This document shows positions 6,943 to 15,161 of a stretch of 64,000 bases of DNA, in pieces; within the stretch, counting starts at the first letter, position 1, and every line of letters begins with the position of its first letter. Under the pieces are notes generated by a model. That model was given only the letters and a program-made list of their open reading frames with translations, did not search any database and was not told the origin of the DNA. The DNA is taken from positions 53,899 to 117,898 of the forward strand of contig JAEUTY010000010.1 in assembly GCA_016787805.1 (NCBI GenBank). Reading direction: 5' to 3'. A program made the translations under genes and the position numbers. This DNA is from Flavobacterium sp. (GTDB lineage: Bacteria > Bacteroidota > Bacteroidia > Flavobacteriales > Flavobacteriaceae).

Positions 6943-9732
6943 TTATAGTTTCTCTTTCAAATACTTCGCCGTCACCGAATTTTTGTTTTTTACAATTTCT
7001 TCAGGTGTACCAAATGCTAGTAATTTTCCACCGTTTTCGCCACCTTCTGGACCCAAATCAATAATATAGTCGGCACATTTAATTAAATCCAAATTGTGCT
7101 CTATAACAATAATCGAATGACCTTTCTCAAGTAAAGCATCAAACGACGCTAATAGTTTTTTAATATCGTGAAAATGCAATCCAGTTGTGGGTTCGTCAAA
7201 TACAAATAACGCCTTGTCTTTGGTCGTTCCTTTGACTAAAAACGAAGCCAATTTAATACGTTGGGCTTCACCACCTGAAAGTGTTGATGAAGATTGACCT
7301 AATTGGACATAACCCAAACCAACATCTTGCAACGGTTGTAATTTTTGTGTGATTTTGGTTTGTTTGTGTTGTTTAAAGAATTCCACTGCATCATCAATGG
7401 TCATGGTCAGAATGTCGTCGATGTTTTTTTCTTCAAAACGCACTTCGAGTATTTCTTTTTTGAAGCGTTTACCACCACAAGTTTCGCAAGGCAACTCAAC
7501 ATCGGCCATGAAAACCATTTCTACATTAATTGAACCATCGCCTTTGCAGGTTTCGCATCGTCCGCCATCTACATTAAATGAAAAATGTTTCGGTTGGTAA
7601 CCGCGTATTTTGGACAGTTTTTCTTTGGCAAACAAATCGCGAATATCATCGTACGCTTTAATATACGTTACCGGATTGGAACGCGAACTTCTTCCAATCG
7701 GGTTTTGGTCAACGTATTCTACATTTTTAATGTGTGAATAACTTCCAGCCAATTCTGAGAATTGTCCTGCTTTTTCACCGATGCCTTCTATCTTCTTTTG
7801 TAAAGCTGGGAAAAGTATTTTTTTGACCAATGTACTTTTTCCGCTTCCAGAAACACCCGTAATTACGGTTAAACATTCCAACGGAAATGTGACATTGATG
7901 TTTTTCAAATTGTTTTCGCGTGCCCCAATCACTTCAATTTGGTTTTTAGAAGTGCGTCGGGTTTTGGGAACCGCAATTTCCATTTCACCGTTCAAATATT
8001 TTGCTGTCAACGAATCGCTTTTCAGAATTTCATCAAAAGTACCTTGTGCAACTAGTTTTCCACCAAATGTTCCAGCTTCCGGACCAATATCAATAATCAT
8101 ATCGGCGGCTTTCATGATATCTTCGTCGTGCTCTACAACAATAACGGTATTTCCTAAATTGCGAAGTTCTTTCAAGACTTTAATCAAACGTTCGGTATCT
8201 TTGGGATGCAAACCAATACTTGGTTCATCTAAAATATACATTGAACCAACCAAACTACTTCCTAATGAGGTAGCCAAATTAATACGTTGTGATTCGCCAC
8301 CAGATAGTGAAGCTGAATTTCGATTTAAAGTCAAATAATCCAAACCAACATCGCTTAAAAAGGCCAATCGATTGTTGATTTCAATAAGCAATCGTTTAGC
8401 TACTTTAAAATCGTATTCTGAAAGCTGTAAATCGGCGAAAAAGCGAATAAGGTTTTTAATCGGCATATCTACAATTTCTGAAATCGTTTTTCCGCCCACT
8501 TTAATATTATTTGTTTCTTGTCGGAGTCGTTTGCCTTTGCAAGTTGTACACTTGGTTTTGCCACGATAGCGCGACAACATTACTCGGTTTTGAATTTTAT
8601 AATTTTTTTCTTCCAATTCTTTAAAAAAATCATTCAAACCTGTAAAATATTGATTGCCTTTCCATACCAAATCTTTTTGCTCATCTGTCAATTCAAAAAA
8701 AGGTTTGTGAATCGGAAAATCAAATTTGTAGGCATTATTCACCAATTGATCGTTGTACCAACTCATGCTTTCGCCTCGCCAAGGATAAATGGCATTTTCA
8801 TACACTGACATTGCTGAATTGGGAATTACTAATTCTTCATCAACACCAATAATATTGCCATAGCCTTCACAAGTAGGACAAGCACCATATGGATTGTTAA
8901 AACTGAACAAATGAATATTAGGCTCTAAGAAATTGATTCCGTCAAGCGTAAAATTAGTATTGTAGTTTTTACGTTTATTAGTGTCCAATTCTTGCAAATA
9001 ACATTCGCCTTTTCCTTCAAAGAAAGCCGTTTGCACAGCATCAGCCAGTCGATTGTAGAATTCTTCTTCCTCTTTTACAATAATACGATCAATTATCAGA
9101 AGAATATCTTTGTTATCTAATGAATGTTGCTCAATCGAATCCAATCGAACCATTTCGTTATTTACTAAAACACGAGCAAAACCTTGTTGGAGTAATACTT
9201 TTAACTTGTCTTCCAGTTGTCTTCCTTCTTCCAAATGAATAGGAGCGAGGAGCAACCATTTACTGTCAATTGCAAAGGTTTTTACATCCGAAATAACATC
9301 AGTAACAGAGTCTTTTTTTACTTCTTTACCCGAAACTGGTGAATAGGTTTTTCCAATTCGAGCAAAAAGTAATTTTAAATAATCGTAAATTTCAGTTGAT
9401 GTTCCAACAGTTGAGCGTGCATTGGTTGTATTTACTTTTTGTTCAATGGCAATTGCAGGCGCTATACCTTTGATATAATCCACTTTAGGTTTATCTAAAC
9501 GGCCTAAAAACTGACGTGCATAACTCGATAAACTTTCGACATATCTACGTTGACCTTCGGCATATAAAGTGTCAAAAGCCAATGAAGATTTTCCCGAACC
9601 TGATAAACCTGTAATTACAACGAGTTGGTTTCTCGGAATGGCCACATCAAGGTTTTTCAAATTGTGAATTTGAGCGCCCTTAATTAGAATGTTTTTTTTG
9701 GGTTCTAAAGTAGCAATATCTTTGGTAATCAT
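6943..9732 (-). CDS. uvrA: UvrABC excinuclease subunit A
   Basis: UvrA recognises bulky DNA damage and loads UvrB in nucleotide excision repair. The 929-aa protein has both ABC ATPase halves: Walker A GLSGSGKSS near the start and GVSGSGKST in the second half, signature LSGGESQRI and LSGGEAQRI, and Walker B ILDEPSIGLH and VFDEPTTGLH. Zinc-finger cysteine pairs are present (CPTCEGYG, CTTCKGKR, CETCKGDG, CETCGGKR). I chose the ATG at 9732, not 9807. The shorter form begins MITKDIATLEPKK as usual for the family, and a TATATTTG promoter element lies between the two candidates, so transcripts should start after the upstream one. It is a single gene facing a convergent peptidase gene. Confidence 0.96.
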   Translation of the reverse strand: MITKDIATLEPKKNILIKGAQIHNLKNLDVAIPRNQLVVITGLSGSGKSSLAFDTLYAEGQRRYVESLSSYARQFLGRLDKPKVDYIKGIAPAIAIEQKVNTTNARSTVGTSTEIYDYLKLLFARIGKTYSPVSGKEVKKDSVTDVISDVKTFAIDSKWLLLAPIHLEEGRQLEDKLKVLLQQGFARVLVNNEMVRLDSIEQHSLDNKDILLIIDRIIVKEEEEFYNRLADAVQTAFFEGKGECYLQELDTNKRKNYNTNFTLDGINFLEPNIHLFSFNNPYGACPTCEGYGNIIGVDEELVIPNSAMSVYENAIYPWRGESMSWYNDQLVNNAYKFDFPIHKPFFELTDEQKDLVWKGNQYFTGLNDFFKELEEKNYKIQNRVMLSRYRGKTKCTTCKGKRLRQETNNIKVGGKTISEIVDMPIKNLIRFFADLQLSEYDFKVAKRLLIEINNRLAFLSDVGLDYLTLNRNSASLSGGESQRINLATSLGSSLVGSMYILDEPSIGLHPKDTERLIKVLKELRNLGNTVIVVEHDEDIMKAADMIIDIGPEAGTFGGKLVAQGTFDEILKSDSLTAKYLNGEMEIAVPKTRRTSKNQIEVIGARENNLKNINVTFPLECLTVITGVSGSGKSTLVKKILFPALQKKIEGIGEKAGQFSELAGSYSHIKNVEYVDQNPIGRSSRSNPVTYIKAYDDIRDLFAKEKLSKIRGYQPKHFSFNVDGGRCETCKGDGSINVEMVFMADVELPCETCGGKRFKKEILEVRFEEKNIDDILTMTIDDAVEFFKQHKQTKITQKLQPLQDVGLGYVQLGQSSSTLSGGEAQRIKLASFLVKGTTKDKALFVFDEPTTGLHFHDIKKLLASFDALLEKGHSIIVIEHNLDLIKCADYIIDLGPEGGENGGKLLAFGTPEEIVKNKNSVTAKYLKEKL

Positions 9733-9751
9733 AGCGAGATGCAAATTTTTG

Positions 9752-9759
9752 CAAATATA
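9752..9759 (-). promoter_or_regulatory. uvrA promoter -7 element (TATATTTG)
   Basis: The minus strand reads TATATTTG, a perfect TAnnTTTG, 20 bases before the ATG at 9732. No well-spaced TTG is seen upstream. It argues for the shorter UvrA start. Confidence 0.5.
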
Positions 9760-9924
9760 ATCATTTCTGAGCTGAGAAGAAGAATACAAAGTCAAAGCTT
9801 TTATCACTTTTATGCTTTAAAGATGCTTATATCGTTTGGATGGAGAAAAAGTGATCAAATTTTGCTTAATTCAACTATATGGTAAAAAAATCAGTCATGA
9901 TTTTAGAGTAAAAAGCTCAAATTT

Positions 9925-9946
9925 ACCTCTACATTACCACAACATT
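9925..9946 (+). promoter_or_regulatory. Candidate operator of the glucan locus, copy 1
   Basis: ACCTCTACATTA followed by CCACAACATT. It matches 19 of 22 positions of the motif at 14927-14948. It lies 177 bases upstream of the T9SS glycan-binding protein gene. The two copies stand in front of the two transcription units that flank the SusR-like regulator gene, so it is a candidate binding site for that regulator. Confidence 0.5.
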
Positions 9947-10123
9947 TTGAAATTTGTTCTTTTTATAATTAATGGGCGTAATCACTTGATATTGCTAACA
10001 ATGCCCGTATTTCAATCGTTTTAGTAAAATGTATTTTTGTATAGTTTTTATATAGTTAAACAAAAATGGTCTTAGTCAAATAGTGAGTAGTTTTACAGTA
10101 ATCAATTTAAAAAGTTTTAAATC

Positions 10124-12010
10124 ATGAAAAAAATTACATTTTTCTTATTTTTATTTGCTACTACACTTTCTGTGGCTCAATCGCTAGAGGGAACATGGAA
10201 AATGGCTCCGCAAGCTGGGGCATTGGGTGTGGGACCTGGTCAGGGCGATACATCATGGTGGTCAAATTCGGCAGGTGATGTGACAACAAGAGCCTGTTAT
10301 TTTGACGATGAATATGTATTCAATGCCAATGGAACATTCACCAACGTATTAGGCTCGCAATCGTGGATTGAAGGTTGGCAAGGTGGAGGCGATTCGTGTG
10401 GTACTCCTGTAGCTCCACACAATGGATCTAACCCAGCAACTTACAGCTACAATTCTTCTAACAACACATTAACATTGAACGGTGTTGGAGCTTTTTTAGG
10501 TTTGGCTAAAGTGTATAATGGCGGTGAACTAACCAATCCAGCCAATGCACCTGCTTCAATCACCTATACAGTTTCTTCGTTAACAGCTACTGCTATGACA
10601 TTGGATATTTCAATAGGTAGTGGTTGGTGGCGTTTTAACTTGCAAAAACAAGTAGCGACTTCGCCTTTGGAAGGAACTTGGAAAATGAGTCCTCAAGCTG
10701 GTGCATTTGGAGTAGGTCCGGGTCTAGGCAATACTTCCTGGTATGCCAACTCATTGGCTGATGTTACTACGAGAGCTTGCTTTTTTGACGATCAATTTGT
10801 ATTTAATGCAAATGGTACTTTTTCAAATATTCAAGGCGCTCAAACATGGGTAGAAGGATGGCAAGGTTCACCAGATACATGTGCTACACCAGTAGCTCCT
10901 CACAATGGTTCAAATCCAGCTACTTATGTGTACAATTCATCAAATAACACCTTAACTTTAAGTGGTGTTGGTGCTCATATAGGATTGCCTAAAGTATACA
11001 ACGGTGGGGAATTATCATCACCATCTAACGCCCCAGCATCCATAACTTATATTGTTACTTCAATTTCTTCTTCATTGATGACTTTAGATATTGAAATCAA
11101 CGCAGGTGGATGGTGGCGTTTTATTTTGGCTAAAGAAGGTGTTCCTACTTGTTTTGACGGGATACAAAACGGTGATGAAACAGGAATAGATTGTGGAGGA
11201 ACTAGCTGCCCAGCTTGTGTAACGGCGCCAACTGTTGCCGCTCCAACACCACCAGCAAGACCTACTGCAGATGTGGTTTCTTTTTATAGCGATGCTTACA
11301 CCAATATTACAATGAACAATTTCGATGCTGGTTGGTGTGGCGGTGCTGCTACTACTGAAGTTCAGATTGCAGGCAATAACACGTTGAGAAAAAATACAGG
11401 TGTGGTATGTCATGGTATAGATTTTACTACAAACAGACAAAATTTAACAGACTTTACTCATTTGCATTTTGACTTTTACATTACAGATGCAGATTTAGTA
11501 GGTGATGTTTTTAATGTTAAATTAGTTAATTTTAATGGAACAAATGCCGAAACATCTTCATTAGAAGTAAATATTAATGGTGGTACAACTCCGCAATTAG
11601 TAGCTAATCAATGGGTTTCAGTTGATGTGCCTATCACAGCACTTGGTGGTGTTGTAGCGGGAAGTCTGGCTCGTAATGATGTGGCTCAAATTGGTATTAC
11701 TACTGCTAACGTGAGTAATGTTTGGTACGACAACATTTATGTTCACAAAAACACAGTTTTGGGTCTTAATGAGTTGAACAAATCGGTATATACGATTTAT
11801 CCAAACCCAGCGCAAGACTATTTAACTATAACTGCTAATAGTACAATTGAAAAAGTTAAAATTTACAATTATTTGGGTCAAGAAATGTGCTCAAAAGAGT
11901 TTAATAATGATGTAGCAACCATGGATGTAAGCGCTTTAAATAGCGGTGTTTACATTATCAAAACTACCATCAACGGTACTGAAGCTTCTTCTAAATTCAT
12001 AAAAAGATAA
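10124..12010 (+). CDS. T9SS-secreted glycan-binding protein with tandem repeat domains
   Basis: The 628-aa protein has a signal peptide (MKKITFFLFLFATTLSVAQ) and two tandem copies of a roughly 160-aa beta-rich domain. Each copy begins LEGTWKM-PQAGA-GVGPG and ends GWWRF. A Cys-rich linker (CFDGIQNGDETGIDCGG) follows, then a module of about 165 aa (VSFYSDAYTNITMNNFDAGW to VWYDNIYVHK). It ends in a T9SS type A sorting domain (YTIYPNPAQDYLTI to SSKFIKR). The 165-aa module is shared with the lipoprotein at 18302-20176 and resembles carbohydrate-binding modules I recall from Flavobacterial laminarinases. No catalytic motif is seen. It is probably a surface protein that binds beta-glucan. It sits just upstream of the SusR-like regulator and ends at a strong terminator. 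Confidence 0.75.
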   Translation: MKKITFFLFLFATTLSVAQSLEGTWKMAPQAGALGVGPGQGDTSWWSNSAGDVTTRACYFDDEYVFNANGTFTNVLGSQSWIEGWQGGGDSCGTPVAPHNGSNPATYSYNSSNNTLTLNGVGAFLGLAKVYNGGELTNPANAPASITYTVSSLTATAMTLDISIGSGWWRFNLQKQVATSPLEGTWKMSPQAGAFGVGPGLGNTSWYANSLADVTTRACFFDDQFVFNANGTFSNIQGAQTWVEGWQGSPDTCATPVAPHNGSNPATYVYNSSNNTLTLSGVGAHIGLPKVYNGGELSSPSNAPASITYIVTSISSSLMTLDIEINAGGWWRFILAKEGVPTCFDGIQNGDETGIDCGGTSCPACVTAPTVAAPTPPARPTADVVSFYSDAYTNITMNNFDAGWCGGAATTEVQIAGNNTLRKNTGVVCHGIDFTTNRQNLTDFTHLHFDFYITDADLVGDVFNVKLVNFNGTNAETSSLEVNINGGTTPQLVANQWVSVDVPITALGGVVAGSLARNDVAQIGITTANVSNVWYDNIYVHKNTVLGLNELNKSVYTIYPNPAQDYLTITANSTIEKVKIYNYLGQEMCSKEFNNDVATMDVSALNSGVYIIKTTINGTEASSKFIKR

Positions 12011-12038
12011 GTAGATTAACTAATTTACTTTATAAATT

Positions 12039-12071
12039 AAACCTTGTTGTGTTTCATGACAAGGTTTTTTT
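12039..12071 (+). terminator. Rho-independent terminator after the glycan-binding protein
   Basis: A perfect 9-bp stem (AAACCTTGT / ACAAGGTTT) with an 11-base loop is followed by a run of T. It separates the binding-protein gene from the regulator gene. Confidence 0.85.
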
Positions 12072-12098
12072 ATATTTACATATTCATAAAAAACACGT

Positions 12099-14903
12099 AT
12101 GAGAATCTATTTGGTTTTATTTTTTAGCTTTTTCTCCTTAATAATTTTGGGGCAGGAGTTGCCGCCTATTTTTAGCTTTGCTAAAGAAGAATACAAAGCG
12201 GGAAACCAAAACTGGATGATTTCTCAAGATAAAAATCACTTTATATTTTTTGCTAATAATGAGGGACTTTTAGAGTACAATGGAGCCAATTGGAACTTAT
12301 ATAAATCGCCCAATGAAACGATAATTCGTTCGGTAAAAGTGATTGGAAACCGGGTTTACACGGGTTGTTACATGGAATTTGGTTATTGGACAAGAAAAGA
12401 TAATGGAAAACTAAACTACACTTCTCTTAGTAATAAAATCAAACATAAATTACTCGATGACGAACAATTTTGGAATATTATTAGTTACGATCAATGGGTG
12501 ATATTTCAATCGCTAAATCGTATTTATATTTTTGATTCAAAAACAAATTCATACCGAATCCTATCTCCAAAAAGCAATATTTTAAAATCGTTTCAAACGT
12601 CAAATTCGCTTTTTTATCAAACCAATGATTATTCACTTTATGAAATTGAAAATGGTAAAAGTCAACTGATACGAAGTGGTGCTCAATTGCAAAAAAACAA
12701 GATTATTAATGTTTTTTCACAGGATGATGGCTTACTGATTCATACCCAATTTAATGGTTTTTTCAAATTGTTAAATGGTAATTTGGTCAAGTTTACTACA
12801 GAAGCCGATGCTGAAATTGTCTCAGGAAGTATCTATAGCAGTCAAATGTTATCAGACGAGAGTTTTGCAGTCGGAACTATCTCTAAAGGCGTCTATGTTT
12901 TATCAAAAGAAGGTCAAATCAAATACCACATTAATCAAAGTAAAGGCCTGTGTAACAACACGGTTTTATCTTTATTTGAAGATTTTGATCACAATTTATG
13001 GACTGGTTTAGATAATGGCATTAACTGTATCAACCTCAATTCTCCTATCAAAAGTTACATAGACGATTCGGGAACTCTAGGAACGGTGTATTGTGCCCTT
13101 TTACATCATAATAAACTCTATATCGGCACCAATCAAGGATTGTTTTGTAAAGATTATAAAACCAATGCTTCTTTTCAATTTGTTTCAGGAACCAAAGGTC
13201 AGGTTTGGTCACTTTTTGTTCATGATAACACTTTGTTTTGTGGACACGACTCAGGCACTTTTATTATTGATGGCGAAAGCGCAACACCTATTTTTTTGCA
13301 ATCTGGGACATGGAAATTTCAGGTATTGCCTTCTAATCGAAACATTATTCTTCAAGGGAATTATCAAGGAATTTCAGTTTTAGAGAAAAGTAATAATCGC
13401 TGGGTTTTTAAATATAAAATCAATGGATTTAACTACTCGACCAAGTATTTCGAAATTACTTCTTCTAATGAGGTATATGTAAGCCATGAATATAAAGGAG
13501 TTTTTCGATTCAATCTCACGAGAGATCTAACACAATGCCACAATTTATTTACGTATTCGAATCCGCCAAAAGGCAAAAATGCTAGTTTGGCTAAGTTTAA
13601 TAATTATATTTATTACGTATTTAAGAATGGTGTTTTTAGACTCAATCAGGAATCAAAACAGTTCGAAAAAGACGCTAAATTAAGCGCTGTTTTTAATAAT
13701 GGAGAATATTCTTCAGGTCGTTTAATTAAAGACAACTCGAACAAATTATGGTTGTTTACCAAAAGCTATATCAACTACTATACCTTAAACAAACTCAATT
13801 CAAGTTTAAAGCGAAACAGCATTCCTATTCCAGCTACTTTGTCTACTTCAATGCTGGGCTATGAAAACATTACACAGCTTTCGAATAGCGACTATTTAAT
13901 TGGAACTACTGATGGTTTTTATGTTTTTAATATCAATGAATTGAATCTTAAAAACCACAAGGTTTCCATTACTGATATTGGGATTAATGAACTTAATAAA
14001 AGCCAAAAAAGTCATTCGATTACAGAGAGTGGTGATTTTAATCACAATGAAAATAATATCACATTTAACTATACAGTTCCCGAATACAATAAATATATTT
14101 TTACTGAATATCAGTATTTGCTAGACGGATTTCAAGATGAATGGAGCGAGTGGAGTTCGAAGACAACAGTCAATTTTAAAAATCTTCCACCAGGTGATTA
14201 CGTTTTCAAGGTTAGAGCCAGAACCTCAAATTCTTTTTCAGATAATATCGATGTGTACGAGTTCTCTATCAGTAAACCATTCTATGCAACCAATTTGGCA
14301 ATTGTATTTTATTTGATCTTGTTTTTCTATTTGCTTCATTATGTTAATAAGCAATACAAAAACTACTACAGCCGCCAACGTGAAAAATTGATTGAAGAGA
14401 ACAATCGTCTGCTTGAAATTAAAGAACTTGAAAACGAGCAACAATTAATGAAAATTCGAAATGAACAATTGGCGCAAGATGTTGATGCTAAAAACAAAGA
14501 ACTTGCCGTTTCTAACATGAGTTTAATCAAAAAAGACGAATTATTGGCTCTTATTAAAGAAGATTTAAAGAAAACATCTGAGGAAAATAATAGCCGAAGT
14601 ATCAAGTCGGTAATATCAACTATTAATCGAAATATTTCTGAAGAAGACACTTGGAAAGTTTTCAAAGAAGCATTTGATACAGTTGACAAAGACTTCTTAA
14701 AGAAAATCAAACAAGCACATTCTTCTTTAACACCAAACGATTTACGCTTGTGTGCTTATCTTCGACTGAACTTATCCTCCAAAGAAATTGCGCCATTATT
14801 GAATATTTCGGTACGAAGTATTGAGATTAAACGATATCGTTTGCGTAAAAAAATGGATTTACCGCACGAAAAAGGTTTAGTAGAGTATATTTTATCGATT
14901 TAG
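12099..14903 (+). CDS. SusR-like membrane-spanning regulator (propeller sensor, Y_Y_Y, LuxR-type HTH)
   Basis: The 934-aa protein has a signal sequence and a long periplasmic beta-propeller built of ligand-sensor repeats (QNWMISQDKNHFIFFANNEGLLEYNG, LWTGLDNGINCIN). A Y_Y_Y domain follows (about 664-714, YQYLLDGFQDEWSEWS), then one membrane helix (about 728-748), a long coiled coil (about 755-835), and a C-terminal LuxR-type helix-turn-helix (about 874-930, LSSKEIAPLLNISVRSIEIKRYRLRKKM). There is no histidine kinase or receiver domain, so this is the one-component SusR type and not a hybrid two-component system. It should sense a glucan oligosaccharide in the periplasm and bind DNA from the membrane. 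The genes on both sides carry the shared 22-bp motif. Confidence 0.88.
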   Translation: MRIYLVLFFSFFSLIILGQELPPIFSFAKEEYKAGNQNWMISQDKNHFIFFANNEGLLEYNGANWNLYKSPNETIIRSVKVIGNRVYTGCYMEFGYWTRKDNGKLNYTSLSNKIKHKLLDDEQFWNIISYDQWVIFQSLNRIYIFDSKTNSYRILSPKSNILKSFQTSNSLFYQTNDYSLYEIENGKSQLIRSGAQLQKNKIINVFSQDDGLLIHTQFNGFFKLLNGNLVKFTTEADAEIVSGSIYSSQMLSDESFAVGTISKGVYVLSKEGQIKYHINQSKGLCNNTVLSLFEDFDHNLWTGLDNGINCINLNSPIKSYIDDSGTLGTVYCALLHHNKLYIGTNQGLFCKDYKTNASFQFVSGTKGQVWSLFVHDNTLFCGHDSGTFIIDGESATPIFLQSGTWKFQVLPSNRNIILQGNYQGISVLEKSNNRWVFKYKINGFNYSTKYFEITSSNEVYVSHEYKGVFRFNLTRDLTQCHNLFTYSNPPKGKNASLAKFNNYIYYVFKNGVFRLNQESKQFEKDAKLSAVFNNGEYSSGRLIKDNSNKLWLFTKSYINYYTLNKLNSSLKRNSIPIPATLSTSMLGYENITQLSNSDYLIGTTDGFYVFNINELNLKNHKVSITDIGINELNKSQKSHSITESGDFNHNENNITFNYTVPEYNKYIFTEYQYLLDGFQDEWSEWSSKTTVNFKNLPPGDYVFKVRARTSNSFSDNIDVYEFSISKPFYATNLAIVFYLILFFYLLHYVNKQYKNYYSRQREKLIEENNRLLEIKELENEQQLMKIRNEQLAQDVDAKNKELAVSNMSLIKKDELLALIKEDLKKTSEENNSRSIKSVISTINRNISEEDTWKVFKEAFDTVDKDFLKKIKQAHSSLTPNDLRLCAYLRLNLSSKEIAPLLNISVRSIEIKRYRLRKKMDLPHEKGLVEYILSI

Positions 14904-14926
14904 ACCTATTAAATCCTCTTAATTTT

Positions 14927-14948
14927 ACCTATACAAAACCACAACATT
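14927..14948 (+). promoter_or_regulatory. Candidate operator of the glucan locus, copy 2
   Basis: ACCTATACAAAA followed by CCACAACATT, preceded by TTT as in copy 1. It lies 213 bases upstream of the first gene of the nine-gene glucan operon. No clear TTG/TAnnTTTG promoter was found between it and the ATG at 15162, so that promoter may be weak and activator-dependent. Confidence 0.5.
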
Positions 14949-15161
14949 CATCATTTTAACCTTCTGTTTTATGGATGTTAGTTAGCTTTTATAATAGCTT
15001 TTAAGCCCTTATTCTATGCTACTTTTTATTTTTTTATCACAATTTTAAAAATGTATATTTTTTGTTGAGGTGGAATTGCGAAATAAAAAATAATATCTAC
15101 TTATTTTTATAAAAACATTAATCAAACAAAAATTGTAATTTTTTTAAATCCTATTTACCAA

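Larger units (their letters stand above)
9733..10123. other. Intergenic region upstream of uvrA and the glucan locus
   Basis: No convincing gene is seen. A 62-codon ORF at 9836-10024 looks like chance. The region holds the uvrA -7 element (9752-9759, minus), a 22-bp motif shared with 14927-14948, and a lone TATTTTTG at 10032-10039 that could be the -7 element for the next gene but lacks a spaced TTG. Confidence 0.6.

Noticed and set aside
7781-8338. 185-aa plus-strand ORF
   Set aside because: It lies wholly inside uvrA on the opposite strand and has no recognisable protein features. It is a shadow of the uvrA codons.
9733-9807. N-terminal extension of UvrA to an ATG at 9807
   Set aside because: The extra 25 residues are not typical of UvrA and lie across a promoter element.
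9836-10024. 62-aa plus-strand ORF in the gap before the glucan locus
   Set aside because: It has no family features and covers the conserved 22-bp motif, so it is more likely regulatory DNA.
10032-10039. TATTTTTG as promoter of the glycan-binding protein
   Set aside because: It matches the -7 consensus but no TTG is found 17-23 bases upstream, so it is not listed as a promoter.
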